Assembly (NCBI GenBank): GCA_048013815.1
Contig: CM106585.1
Location: 4,650,001 to 4,714,000 of the forward strand
Length of the DNA: 64,000 bases
DNA from: Setoptus koraiensis
Lineage: Eukaryota; Arthropoda
Direction of reading: 5' to 3'
Shown here: positions 20,622-32,634 of the stretch, in pieces
How the letters are laid out: each line of letters starts with the position of its first letter
How positions within the stretch are numbered: the stretch's first letter is position 1
Program-made: the position numbers and the translations under genes
The notes under the pieces: model-generated
Told to the model about the DNA's origin: nothing
What the model saw: the letters and a program-made list of their open reading frames with translations, nothing else
Databases searched by the model: none

Positions 20622-23600
20622 ATGGACGAAATGATCAATAAACCGGAGGAAGAATTCAAAGAGATACTCGATGTCATTGTTGATTTTTCAAAGCCAGAAA
20701 GCAAAAAGGCGCCCATAATCAAAGAGCTCAGTCGACACACAAGATCCAGAGATTCGTCGTCGGAATTGGGACAGGCCAACAACGGGCCCAACAGAAGAAA
20801 GGCGCCTACATCAGATTGTAACGATATTAGGCCCAAATTAGCCACTGTCTCATCCAATAATACTAACCACTTCCACAACAATAACAACCACAATCATCAT
20901 CACACTAATAATATCAATAACAAAAACAATTCTTCTGATCATCAATATTATCATAAACAACAACAAAATCACCAACACAACAACAATAGTGCTAATTACA
21001 ACAATACCAACGTGGATTCTCCTGCTAATGCTGCTACGGCACCAGCAAACGCCAATGCCGCTCATAATATTAATAATGAACGTCGCAATTTCCACAATCA
21101 CATTGGCACTGGAGGTGCCAATAATACCAAAAGTCAACATTTGAATAATGATAACAACAAATCACAACAAAACACCACTAATAATTATACATACAGTCAC
21201 AAAAACAATAACAATCATAATATGCAATTTGATAAGTCGTCATCCAATAATAAATCGTCCTCATTGTTATCATCATCTACACCACCCACAACAGTAGCAA
21301 GCACTCCAACATCATCATCATCGTCAGCAACAACAACAACCACTAGCATTCATGATAGCCGTTCTGGTTCCAAGTCAAATCAAATACAAACCGTCTCTCA
21401 TGGTAGCCCAAACACAGTCAGCCTGTCCAATCATGCTAACAGATTTACAAAAAGCTCAGGCTACACAGATAGCACCAACACAATAACCACTAACAACAAT
21501 TCCACCAATAGTAATAATAGTGAATCACTAAATCATGTCAAACCTGCCTCAAATAATATTACGTCCAACGCTACCACGAACTATCCTTCTTCTACTAGTA
21601 ACACATCAACAGCAGCAATGGAAAATTGTACACTTAGAAAAACTCAACGTTCTGACGACGATGATAATATTCAATTGGTTGAAATGGAAGATCTCGGAAA
21701 AACAGCCGAACTCATTGAGCCCAGTGAGCGTGAAAAGTATTCAGTCACTTTGGGCTCAGCTAATAAAAATGGTATTATGGGACAAATACCATATGGCCGG
21801 AACAGCGCAGCCAGGTTTATCAATACGGCCTCAGTCAATGAATCTTTGATACCCTATAATCCGTTGGACAACCACAGCCTAACTAGAAATTCTCTGACCA
21901 AGCGTGATATTAAAAAGAGAAGAAAACCTGAAGAGAAAAAGGTATATGCCGATGATATCCCAGGACACATGGGCAATCTGACAGTTGATGAACTAACGCA
22001 ATTCATTGAGGTAAGTAGAGATGCGTTTGACGCCAAAGGTTTGAATGAGAATCTCATATCTCCATTCGATCATCATTGATGGCATGTGTTGTGATGAAGA
22101 CAAACTGCTTGTATTTAAATATCAGCAGTGAGTCTAGTCAAAAAAAAAACTAAATTGATCGTCATCTGTTCGTTTGTGTTGAAATTCTAGGTACGGTGTT
22201 CAGACTTGAACATAACTAGTTAAACAACTTTTCTCTTTCAAGCACGAGCTCTTGATCAGAGCTATCGGCGTAGTCCTTCAGATATATCAAAGCTGAGACT
22301 TCAAGCTGAAATTCTCAAAGCATGTATTCTGTGGATCATACTCACGGATGTGCTTTAATGCCTCTTCTCAATACTCACCTAACCTCTCGAGCATGAGACT
22401 ATTCATTAGTAAATACAGCAGCGTCAACCCTCCTCTTGTGAGCTCTTACACAGATTACTGGCGATTAGGGCGATCACTATCTCCTTTCTGATGGAGCATC
22501 CAGATCACAATTTGCAAGTGCAACAGTAGAGTACTGTTTCAAATATTGCTCCGTCTTCCGATAGTGCCAAACAAATACGATTGATCGTTTTGTGCTGATT
22601 CATTAGATTTATCATTACTATATTTATATATATTGTCCTCCGAGCAAATGCCGATTAGCAGCGCTTATTCCGCCTGTATGATCAATCGTTAATTAGATAA
22701 TCTGAAAGTAATTCTTATCAATTTCAACCAACAAATATTTCTTTCTCTTTTGATGTTGTTTAATAACCAGAATGGAAATAATAGTCCCTCTACCGGCAAG
22801 ACATCTCAGTCCAATAATAGAAACAAATCTAATGGTGGAAACTCATCCAATAACACAACCAATAAAGGCAATACCAAGCATTCTCCAGTGACCACGAACA
22901 CTCAACCAACGACGTGCAATACCAATAATTCTGGAAACAGTAATGCTAGTACCCAAATAAATCAAAGTAATAACAATAACACTAATAGTAGCGGCAGCAG
23001 ACCTATGAAGAAGAAGAAAAAAACAACTAACAGTCAAGCCAGCAGCAACAAAAATAACCATAATAATACAAATAACAACAGTTCCGCAACCAATAATAAT
23101 AATACCAGTCCTTCGAGCAGCACACACGCTAATAGTAATGATAATGATACATTGGATAGTACTATCAACACTTCAACTAGTAGCGATGGTGCAGTGGCAA
23201 CCAGCGTAAATGAGCCTTCAAAACCGAGAACCTACGCCGATATTGCTAAAAATAACAGTCCGTCTCCCGCAAGCTCTACTACAGACACATCCCCACAGCA
23301 TACCAAAAGGAATAGTGATGCGTCCAGCACAGAAGTCTCAACAAAAGGAAGGTCCAAACAGTCTGATGTAGTCAAAGACACAAGGCCCGCGGCCGTCGTA
23401 ACATTTGCAAATCATCTCAACTTCAAAGAGGATGACATGTGTCAAGTACAATTTGGTTTCTTTGATGATATAACTCATAGTAACGCTAAGAACCTCAAGA
23501 ATCACAAGAATATAGCAATTGAAACAGTGGTTGAATTTGTCGAGAACCGTGAAATCAAAAACATCACAACTAGTCCCATTAATGAAAAATACTATTTCAA

Positions 23601-23706
23601 AGACAATATTAACGCCAAGAGTTTCAACTATGATCAAATTCTTAAATTCATAAGTACTGCCTGGGAGGGGAAAGAGAGAACCAAATGTGACATTCACGTC
23701 AATTAA
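20622..23706 (+). CDS. Asn/Ser/Thr-rich two-exon protein with conserved ends, family unknown
   Basis: CDS join(20622..22010,22771..23706), 774 aa. The donor is GAG/GTAAGT at 22011 and the acceptor AACCAG at 22770; both exons are in phase 0, giving the junction DELTQFIE-NGNNSP. The 760-bp intron is the longest in the gene block. Residues 1-75 are charged (MDEMINKPEEEFKEI). Residues about 85-330 and much of exon 2 are Asn/His/Ser/Thr low complexity. Four stretches look conserved: an acidic block followed by PYNPLDNHS and KRDIKKRRKPEEKK; IPGHMGNLTVDELTQFIE before the junction; a Lys run (KKKKKTT) and RTYADIAKN in exon 2; and the last 100 residues, which have ordinary composition (VTFANHLNF, FGFFDDI, QILKFISTAWEG). 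The basic runs suggest a nuclear or RNA-linked protein, but I cannot name it. Gene model confidence is higher than functional knowledge. Confidence 0.75.
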
Positions 23707-24422
23707 TAGTTTTTGTTGGTTACAAATCTTGAATATTTGAAGCAATGATATCCCAAAAAATATTTGATTGTTTACGCCAATTTAATTTCATATCCTTAGT
23801 GATAATGTTATTGCCTAAAGCCGGCATGTGTTTATCCAATTATAGAAAACAACGGACGAGTCTTTTGAAGGGCTTGATTAGAAGGAGTGAAACCTTAGAC
23901 GGAAATGTTTTTCTCCTAGAAAAAAATAAAAAACATGTTGATAAGAGTGTTTGGAACAGCGAAGCTATCCTCTATTGAAACATTAAAAATGAAAAAACAC
24001 GTTGAAGTGAAGACTACTTTAAACTGATGGCTCTTTGACTTTAAATGTTATTGTTTGGATTCTCTAACTACTTCGTGACTTGTTCTTCTAAAGTCGAGTT
24101 GTTATATTAATACTGTTTATTTTATTTATTACAATGGTTTGGCCTAATTTTTGTTTCATTCAGTACTGTACCATCCCAAAACAGCCGCACGCTTTCTGGT
24201 GATCTATTATTCATTTCGAACTTTTTGTAAGTTAACTTTCTGACTGAAAATTTCCATCGAAATGCTTAGTGATTTCCACAGTCAACCGATTAGGCATGGA
24301 GATCGAAGATGGGTCAGAATTTTTAGACTAAGCAATACCGCTAGATCGCGCGCTATCTTTTCACCAACCCTAAATAAATCTCGTGGATATACTCTCCCTA
24401 CTCTCTAATATTTGATTGAACG
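23707..24422. other. Convergent intergenic region (3' UTRs)
   Basis: AT-rich DNA between the ends of the Asn-rich gene (+) and the ATPase beta gene (-). A 77-codon open frame at 23,745-23,978 has no recognisable features and is probably 3' UTR. Confidence 0.55.
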
Positions 24423-25658
24423 CTAATTGGCTTTAGTTGTTTGAGCAGCCTCAGAAGTTCCCTCTATGAACAATTCAAATGATGTTAAGCCACGCTTGTT
24501 ATACCTATCATGTTCAATATTTTTAGCCCAAGCTCGACATTCTACATAGATTAAAGTATCATGACGAGGATTCTTAAAATGCACCATCACAAAAGGTGAT
24601 TGGTAGCCTACTTGATTGTAGAATGGATAGTATTTGGTCTCGATACCCTGAGGATAGTATTCTATGTCTCCGATGTGCTCCTTGTCAGGATCATTCTGAT
24701 AATATCGATAATATTTGAGAAAAAGAAAGAAATGTGAAGAACGGCTTTGTGAGCACCTGATTGTTATGGGTATAAATCTACCGGTGTTGAATCAAAAAGA
24801 AGGCATAACTCACCTGACCAGTGCAAGTGATTTGTATAGCGTTAGGCTTGAATGGTGCCTTCTCAGGATAATTGCTGGGCTTAGTGTCGTACGGCTCTGG
24901 TTTCCAACCATAAATCTGGAGAGATAGTAGATTATCGAGAAGGAGATTTGGTTAGTCAAATATTTCTATATATTTTGTTCAAGTTATATAGAGAGAAAGA
25001 GAGACCGTTGTGGTAACTTACGCGATTCAATTTAATTAACACGCAAGGGCTTCCTAAGCTGTATGAAAAATTTTGAGCTGCTGAGCACTCGCTCGGGATT
25101 ACACTAGTGTCAAAGGGACATATAGTGTCCATGTCTCTATTTTGGCTACCGCTACAATCAACTTTGATTCCTGTCCGATTTTCATACGCTGCATATAGTG
25201 ACGATGATAATGGTGAGGATACAATTCTTATTATGCATTCATTATATAAAATGACAATACATATACAATTTACATGTATACTAATGGAATTAAATGAGAA
25301 AAAGCTACTAGTAAGACTCACGTTTTAAGTAATTATTCAAGTCATCCACCCAATGCTGATAATCTCCGACCGGGCCGTCTTTGTATGATATTAGAGCGCT
25401 CTCAACGCGACTAGAGGGGTTCTGTGGACGATAGCCAACGCCAGGATTTGTACCAATCAAACTCTCGTCCAGTTGCCATTTGGGATATCGATCGCTAATA
25501 GTCTGTCGAAACATGATGAAGAATATTGTCCATATTGCAGCCAAACAAGTGTATAATGCTATATAGAAGGCAACTAATTTGGCCCACATAATGGGTGTTC
25601 GTCCCATACATTTTCGCGTTTTTGGATCCCAAAGAAATTGCTTGAAATTATCCAACAT
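24423..25658 (-). CDS. Na+/K+-ATPase subunit beta (four exons)
   Basis: CDS complement(join(24423..24695,24814..24915,25022..25188,25322..25658)), 292 aa, introns of 133, 106 and 118 bp, all GT-AG with consistent phases. The protein is the type II glycoprotein partner of the P-type sodium pump alpha subunit at the plasma membrane, needed for folding and delivery of the pump. Evidence: a cytoplasmic N-terminus with FLWDPKTRKCMGRT; one membrane span (about 28-50, LVAFYIALYTCLAAIW); extracellular Cys residues in CSGSQ, ICPFD and SEC; the family signature SPCVLIKLNRIYGWKPEPY read across exons 2 and 3; ITCTGQND across exons 3 and 4; then YYPQGIETKYYPFYNQ, YIECRAWA-type (here YVECRAWAKNI) and a final FELFIEG strand. 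Length is typical for the family. Several sequons agree with glycosylation. Which paralogue (nervana 1, 2 or 3 type) cannot be told. Confidence 0.95.
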
Positions 25659-26245
25659 TTTGAATTTATAATTATAAATAAAATCGTTTCGGTGTAAACA
25701 ATATCTCGGATGAAATCCTCGAAATAACCTTGTACTTGAGTCTATATGTGTTAGTACTGTTGCTATTATTCCATTTAGTGCATCAATCTAAACAATTACA
25801 AATATTCCATGAGAGTTGTGTGTATTTGTGTGCAAATAAACAATAAATAACCAATTGTGTCTGATATTCATAACAAGTCATACTATATTGCACCGAGCAA
25901 ACCCCATTGGTTGCGTTCTCTAGTTGCCGCCTTAGCGTTGTTGGTAGTGCGCTATGGTCGCTCGCTAAGACATGTACATAGGGTATGTTCGCTCTTAGGA
26001 AATAATAGCTGCCGAAAACGCTATTCCGATGCTGCAACCCATTTGCTGCGAAGTGCTAGTGTGTAGGGCTGCCTCTTTCCCTCACTCTCACACTATATAT
26101 CTCTCTGCCTTTCTCTCCTTCTTCTTCTCAACACTAACTACCCCACTTCTGTTACCCTTACATAATGCACAATCGCGAACAGCACACATACACGCACACG
26201 CACACACATTATATTGTATTTGGGGGCCTAGATACTCTATGGAGA

Positions 26246-26283
26246 TAGCCTATTTCTATGGCCATCGCCATAGAAATAGGCTA
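26246..26283. repeat. Perfect hairpin, 17-bp arms, 4-base loop
   Basis: Arms 26246-26262 and 26267-26283 are exact reverse complements around CATC. The arms are shorter than a typical animal microRNA precursor stem. Confidence 0.88.
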
Positions 26284-27936
26284 GACCTTTCCAACATTAG
26301 TGTGGCTGGTGCTGCTGATGACGCTGTTAAAGCGCAATCTCCAACTTTTTGCTCGCGAACGGTCTATCCAAATAGCGGCTTAGATGGCTTGGCTGAATGG
26401 TCGGATAACTACGTGCTTTTGAAAATTAACTATCACGAAGATACAATGGGTGAACTCGGCACGGAGGGAGGGGGTCCCACTTTTCAAAGTGGTCACTACA
26501 CGGTCACGCTCAATAATCAGTCCTCAATGTCAATTCAGTGACGTTGCAATTCAACTAATGCTGCATTACACTACTGTTGTAACAATTACTAAAGCCACTA
26601 ATATTGTGCATTGATGACCAGGAGGCCGACAGACGCATCGAACGAATCACTGGTAGCGACAACGATAAAAAACAATCTAATTTCTCCATCTTTTCATTTT
26701 GTGCACTTGTCTAGCCGGCATGAAATAGACCGTTCGAGGTTCTAGATCAAAACTATTGCAATATATGTGACTGGTGTATAACAGCACCCTCGAGGCTGAT
26801 TGCCGGGAGAATCAATCGCTTCGGAACATTGTATTCTCGCCGAGGGCAGTCTTGTCTAGACTTCTCTATCTCGGAATACACTTTATGGAATGAGGGAAAA
26901 GTGCGAATTAGTTGATTAGAGGCGAAGCCTTGGGGGCCGATTCCCACAATTTTATTCATTGTTCCCTTTTCTCTCTTACATTCCTGTTGCCCTGTCTCCT
27001 GTGTATCGTGCTGTTAGACCTCCACAACCCATGACTCTTCACTATTGCCCACCAAAAATCACTCGTTCTTGGCCAGTCCCCGTAGAGAGGGTGCTATGCG
27101 TCGTGAGTGGAGCTGGGTTGCTTAGAAAGTGTAGGATAGACCGAGGGAGCAAATGCACGAAGAAAGCCAGCTTGCTGAGTCAATCCTTCGTCAGCAATAA
27201 CGGAAAATTTCTCCCAAGTTTCGCACTGATACTAACGCCTGTGATAAAAGATAATTATTCCTTTTTGTGTTTATCATAACTTTTCGTTACGACTGACGAA
27301 GAGAGAGAGAGAGCTGAGCGACCTCGAGCTTTCGTGTTTTTTCTCGTCTTCTCGCAAGATCTCCCATCGCTTACACATACCGCACACTGACTCTCCCAAT
27401 TCGAACGCACCTTACCTGTACTTGAAAAACTTCTGTAAAGAACACGAACAGCTGATTTCGAGGGGGAGTGAAGTCTATGCGACTATATGCATGTAAAGGG
27501 AAAAAAGAACGGATATCTCAGCTCCCGACACCGGGTCGCTTCGCTCGCCTCGCTGTTGCAGTGGGCCGGGCTCGGCGAGAGAAAGCTGGGCGGGCCTCTG
27601 TGTTGCGGATCCGGTTCGACTCAAAGGATACGGGCCGCTTTCATACAAAACATATGCAACCATTTGCTAAGCATTATTTACACAAAAAATTGAGAACTGG
27701 CGAAAAATTTTCTGCCGGAAAAGCACAGTTACTCAAGCACTAAACATTCCGCGACAAGTACGCGGATCGCGAGATAGGTAGTGCGGATCTTTCGCGGACG
27801 GGATTTCCGCGCGCACATCAAGCTTGCACACAGATGTAAAGCAAACCAATATGATTGGCACACACTGAAGTGAAGCAACAAGAAAAGAAATGTCATGCCA
27901 GTACACGCACGCAGACACACAATTGGACTAGTGATT

Positions 27937-28195
27937 GTCTCCCAAGACGGGAGACGATCTCCCGCCTCTCCTGTTTCCCCCTAGCGGAGGAAAAAGCAGC
28001 CGTGTGCGTTTGTGGCGACGACCTGATGAAGGCTTGCTTTTATCTCCGCCAGGGGCGCAGAGGGCGTATAAGAATACACGGTCAAGCGCACAGTGTATCG
28101 ATAAATGTTGCAGCAACGGGAGCAACGGGAGACGCGGGAGACGTCGAAGCTCCCTGGGAGAGTCCTCCCGGGAGAAAGGTCTCCCCCGTTGAGTG
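27937..28195. repeat. Cluster of inverted GGGAGA/TCTCCC words
   Basis: GTCTCCC (27937), CGGGAGAC (27948) and TCTCCCG (27958) can form alternative hairpins. At 28,105-28,190 several CGGGAG copies face CTCCC and CTCCCGGGAG. The patch is GC-rich in an AT-rich block. Confidence 0.7.
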
Positions 28196-28850
28196 AATTG
28201 TTCACTCACAGTGAAAACTCTATGGGATATATGGGGAGTCTATCGAACGAACGAGCCAGCGAGCCAACAACAAACGAACGAACGAACAAACAAACTAACG
28301 ATCTAAACGAGCCAAAACAACGGATACATCAACAACAAACTGGCTACATTATATTCATATGCGAACCAGCACTGCAAAGCATTGTAAATCCATCAATCAC
28401 ATCAACCTGATCGCATTTACAACATCTTCGACGGCAATGAAATTGGTTGGGATAATAGACAAAATATTGATCTACGGTGCAACATGTAATTTCGCTGCAT
28501 AACACAATATTATTGATCGTTTCTGCTTTAGTCACAACATTATTATTTCTCATGTTATCTTACGTATCCGCTTTGTGGCCTTCTAATCCTAAAGAGGTAA
28601 CCTATTCTGTGCAACAACAATAACAAACCCGATACTCAACATCTGCATTTATTTCACTATTATTATTGCGCACATGATACTATCACATTGACTGCCACAA
28701 TAGACATCATTATTGTACATTAGTGTACTACACTCTTGGAAGCAACACTCACAAGGAAACTATATTATTTAAGGCTCAGAGGCATTGCCACTCTAAGAAT
28801 CTAACAACTATCAATGTAGATATCATCTTATCGGAGCCCTCTATGAAACT

Positions 28851-29360
28851 ATGACTTCTGCTAAAAAAGGGTCACCAGATTCAGTTGACGAAGAGACAGG
28901 TTTTCACAGGGACTTTGAAAATCATTCTCATTTAGGCCACCAACACAAACATGCATTACACAGGATTAGGAGGCACAAAAAAAGAGGTATGTAACTCCTC
29001 TGATACAGATGATTAACAATTTGACTTCATCATAGACATCTGTGCGATCTGACTATGAGCCCGATCGAGTCTAAAGCTAAAACCATTTTCTAATATATCC
29101 TTCATTCTCTTTAAAATTTGTAAACAAACTGTATTCATATAGCCCCCCATCGAGACTTGGTTATTAGTTTTGTGCCGCGATTACGCACGTCCATAATAGA
29201 TAGGCTCGACTTTTTTCATCGATATAGCAAGCAGGAACAGGAAGTCCTATCGTGTTTCGATTTTCTTGATGATCTAATGAAAAAGACCGGTGATACAGGA
29301 TTAGAATCCCCCAAGTACTCTCAAAAACTACATCAATATATGATTACGGAACTCATTTGA
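28851..29360 (+). CDS. Two-exon protein of 117 aa, family unknown
   Basis: CDS join(28851..28986,29143..29360) with a GTATGT...CATATAG intron of 156 bp. Phase 1 is kept (45 codons plus one base, then two bases). The N-terminal exon is His/Lys/Arg-rich (HSHLGHQHKHALHRIRR, then HKKR). The second exon has ordinary folded composition: DLVISFVPRLRTSIIDRLDF, FHRYSKQEQEVLSCFDFL, then DDLMKKTGD and a C-terminus ending ITELI. The basic, His-rich start could bind nucleic acid or metal; the rest looks like a small helical domain. There is no signal peptide or membrane span. I do not recognise it. The splice sites and clean frame make it more credible than the chance frames around it. Confidence 0.6.
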
Positions 29361-29719
29361 GGGAAAGAAATACCGCTTGAAGAGCTTCAGGAAAGTCACT
29401 ACCAGATTGAGTAAGATATGTATATATTGTAGATAACGCCCATAAACACTAGATTCAAAGGCCTATAAGGGTCGTTCAAGGAGTTAATCCAGTATGTCAC
29501 ATCCCAGGCCGTGAATGTTCTATTAAATTTTTAGGCTACAACAGATTAACTACTGATTGCCTAAGAACTACTACTTCGATTTCAACAAAGTGACAAGTTT
29601 ATTCAATCTTTTGATTTTTGAAGAACACAGGGATCCTTTGAGACCGGTATGATTAAACGCTGTGGTTTTGCTTTTTGCGGGTTACATTTCGTCCAGATAA
29701 TTCGATCTAAATGCAAGAT
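29361..29719. other. Convergent intergenic spacer
   Basis: AT-rich 3' flank shared by the 117-aa gene (+) and the eIF4G-like gene (-). Nothing else is seen. Confidence 0.55.
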
Positions 29720-31618
29720 TTAGCTGGACCCGATAACATCATCGATGAAGCGCTTGCAATGTAATCTGGCCGCTCCAATACCTGGAATAGAATGCAAATC
29801 TCTATCTTCTAACCATCTTCTGAGTGATGTACTAGTTGTAGTCTTGTGCACACAATGAAGTGCGGACAAAGTGTTGATAAACATATCTTTGGGACACTTG
29901 TGCTGATACCACAATTTGGTGACGAGAGTCAAAGCGTACAAAGCTATCTCATCCTGTTTTTCGTGCTGTGTGCTCAAAATGGAATCATAACGCGAGAGTA
30001 ACTCTTGATCCACCTTGACCCCGTCAGAGGTGGCATCAAGCAGAACTAAACAGCCTCTAACAATACCATAAATCAAGTTTCCGCGAAAGAAAACTTCGTC
30101 AGGAGATCCGGGTTCTAGTTTTTCTTCGGATATTCTCTCCAATAACTCTTTAGGATCCTTCTTTCTCTCGACCATCGCAGTTATATCATCGGCAAATATC
30201 TCTAGTCTTTGAGGCAGACTTTTGATGTCGGGAGTGGTGGTAGCTGTAGTTTCCTCTATAATAGAGTCATTTATGGTGAATTGAATAGAGCTGTTTATTT
30301 CAAAGAACTCTGACAGGCTATCCTGAGGAATGAAAGTTGTCCAACTGAGGCCTGCCTTGTTCCACAAATCTTTAGCATATCGTTCATCTTTGGTCTCTGC
30401 GATAGCTTTCATTACACTTGCTAGTAGGTTGCCACGATTTTCAGGTTTATATTTTTCTAAGCAGGCGAGAAGAAAGGTTTTGTATGTTTCTTCATCTTTT
30501 TGAAACATGAGCACACAGTTTTCAGCAAGAAATTGACCAAGACTATCCATATATCTCGGGGCATCAATTGCGATGTCTTCCTCTCTACTAGAAATACTAT
30601 TGAGAGCATTAACAAAACTCTCTTGGTGTTGGGAGGGTTCCTTGAAGATCATTAGGTTGAATCTACCAGCTATCTCGTTCAATTCTACTAGATTGGTCAC
30701 ATCGCAAATGACATGCTCTAAAATAGAGACACAAAATTCGTACAACAAAGTCGGGCCTTGCATGAGTTGGTCATGAATCGATTCTAGAGAGTGATCACTA
30801 TGTAGGAAGTCGCGTTTAGCGTTTTGGACTACTTCTTCAGCATCAATTTCCGCGGGCTCGGCTTGCGGAGAAGTGTCGTTGGAATTTCTTTCTGAAGAGT
30901 CGAAACGTCTGCGGTTAGCGAAAGGCCCTCTCTGTCTATTGTTGAAGCGATTCTTTTTTCGGCGGTAGAGCTTTTTGCGCTCCTCTTCACCCTCTATACG
31001 CTCTTCGCTAGAAGGGTCAGCCGCCTGAGTAGTCGAGTCGTCATTGGGTCTCATCACGTTGGTACGATCAGTGGGTGGACCTGCTCCGTTCCTTCGTCTT
31101 CTCTCATTGTTTCGTCGACCTCCTTGGTAGGGTTGCTTTTGGACCTTAACGTTAGTGTTGGGGACTGAGGAATCAGTTGGTTGATTAGGGGCAGTTTCAT
31201 TTTGTATACTCGGAGCAGGTTGTTGATCTTGAGTAGTTTGTTGTTGTTGTTGTTGTTGCTGTTGTTGTTCAGATTGCGACCGCTTTGCGAAACCTCGTCT
31301 TTTGTTATATGGCTTCTTAGAAGTAATATCTTGTTTGTTTGTGTTGTTTGACTGTTTCTGGTCACGATTGGTGTTAGCTGTCGCAGCTGGGCCGACTGAT
31401 TCGAGTACACGTAGCCGTTCTTTAAGGAGTTCGATCTCAATGTTCAGCTTTTCAATATTCTGTCTCAATTTATCGATTTCACTTAGATCTAGCTCACTAA
31501 TGGGTGCTGGCCTAATGTTATCTTGTTGGATGGGGTCGATTCTGTTCGGCCGCTTATAGAAGCTAGCCTTGTGATTCGGTCTGCCATTGAAATTTGTCGG
31601 GTTGGGTTTAGGAGGCAT
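29720..31618 (-). CDS. eIF4G-like protein with MA3 and W2 domains but no MIF4G
   Basis: Single-exon frame of 632 aa from the ATG at 31618. In order: a short basic start (MPPKPNPTNFNGR); a coiled coil at about 44-75 (LRQNIEKLNIEIELLKERL); a Gln run near 120-130; a basic Arg/Asn-rich stretch to about 245 (RRRRNG, RRKKNRFNNRQR); an acidic bridge; an MA3-type helical domain at about 260-430 that ends LWNKAGLSWTTFIP, closely matching the LWREAGLSWKEFLP of mammalian eIF4G1; and a C-terminal W2/HEAT domain (about 470-620, with YDSILSTQHEKQDEIALYAL and LRRWLED). In eIF4G the MA3 domain binds eIF4A and the W2 domain binds MNK kinases, while the central MIF4G domain holds eIF4A and eIF3. No MIF4G, eIF4E-binding or PABP-binding segment is visible here. 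It may be a second eIF4G-family protein that modulates eIF4A, alongside a full eIF4G elsewhere. The domain call is strong; the role is inference. Confidence 0.8.
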   Translation of the reverse strand: MPPKPNPTNFNGRPNHKASFYKRPNRIDPIQQDNIRPAPISELDLSEIDKLRQNIEKLNIEIELLKERLRVLESVGPAATANTNRDQKQSNNTNKQDITSKKPYNKRRGFAKRSQSEQQQQQQQQQQTTQDQQPAPSIQNETAPNQPTDSSVPNTNVKVQKQPYQGGRRNNERRRRNGAGPPTDRTNVMRPNDDSTTQAADPSSEERIEGEEERKKLYRRKKNRFNNRQRGPFANRRRFDSSERNSNDTSPQAEPAEIDAEEVVQNAKRDFLHSDHSLESIHDQLMQGPTLLYEFCVSILEHVICDVTNLVELNEIAGRFNLMIFKEPSQHQESFVNALNSISSREEDIAIDAPRYMDSLGQFLAENCVLMFQKDEETYKTFLLACLEKYKPENRGNLLASVMKAIAETKDERYAKDLWNKAGLSWTTFIPQDSLSEFFEINSSIQFTINDSIIEETTATTTPDIKSLPQRLEIFADDITAMVERKKDPKELLERISEEKLEPGSPDEVFFRGNLIYGIVRGCLVLLDATSDGVKVDQELLSRYDSILSTQHEKQDEIALYALTLVTKLWYQHKCPKDMFINTLSALHCVHKTTTSTSLRRWLEDRDLHSIPGIGAARLHCKRFIDDVIGSS

Positions 31619-32634
31619 TATTGAAATATAATGTTATTCGTAATTGTTTAATTGTAATATTATTTGTCTATGTACCAATTGTAACTGAAATAGTAACTAC
31701 TAATATGTTAATAATGTTCTGTGTAAATTTAAATTAGATGAAATAAATAGTTACAATAATCGCGTCTTATCACAAAGCAACTGGCAAAATTAGAGAGAAA
31801 ACGACAAACATGCCTATCGGGAGCGTGCAACATTAGAAAATTGTGTTCAAGATGGAGTGCATTTCATTGATCTGTACTTTGTAAACGCCGCAGACAAGAG
31901 GATGGAGTGTTGCTTTTCCCTGCTAGCGCAACACTTCACCCTATTACACAAATGCTTTTTTAATCTTCAACACCGTGGGTATTGCGCACCCTGAAGGTAT
32001 ATTACACAACAGTTCGAAGGCGCCAACTTAATTATCTACTGCGTCTCATTTAACCAGGTGACACAAAAGCCCGGGATTCATGGGTCACAAAGTTGAAATG
32101 AGCATCGATATTTTATGACATTTATCTTATATGCCAAGAACCTCCGGCATGTCTCTTTTCTGACCACCGTCAGCGTGTACTATTAAAATGCCCCTCGCTT
32201 TGAGCTCTCAACACGCCCATCTTAAATACCTACTTGCCCACAACACAACTGCAACGGTGCCCACACTGTAGTGTGCATGTAAAATCAAATATGCTTCAGC
32301 AATCTTGAGCATCAGTGCATTGTTTGTTGTATTGCGTACTACAGTGTTAATATTCTCTGCTAGGGGTCGCCTAACGCACGAAACTAGCATGCGGATAGCA
32401 CTCTTCAGGCGTTCGAGGCGCCCTCTTTAGACTGAGACGGAACTCGCTTTGGTCGACTATGAATTTATACAGAGGCAGGAGTAACAGAACGAGAAGTACG
32501 TTTAGTTCGCGTGTTCTCTCTACCATTCAGCTAGTCTCATACCGTTGCTTGGACATATCAGATATTATTATTTCTGTAAACAAATTTACACATCTCCATC
32601 ACTACAAAAGTTATTACTCTATCACTACGAAGGT
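31619..32634. other. Divergent promoter region
   Basis: Separates the eIF4G-like gene (-) from the securin-like gene (+). No exon was recognised. An open frame runs into the securin-like start from about 32,545 but has no homology and is taken as 5' UTR. Confidence 0.55.

Larger units (their letters stand above)
25659..28850. other. 3.2-kb intergenic region without a supported gene
   Basis: Divergent spacer between ATPase beta (-) and the next + strand gene. Short frames occur (for example 26,753-26,959 on -, 68 codons) but none shows family motifs or splice partners. It holds a pyrimidine-rich tract (about 26,065-26,160), a perfect hairpin (26,246-26,283), a GA run near 27,300, a GC-rich patch with inverted CGGGAG words (27,937-28,195) and GAAC repeats near 28,240-28,300. 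Confidence 0.55.
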
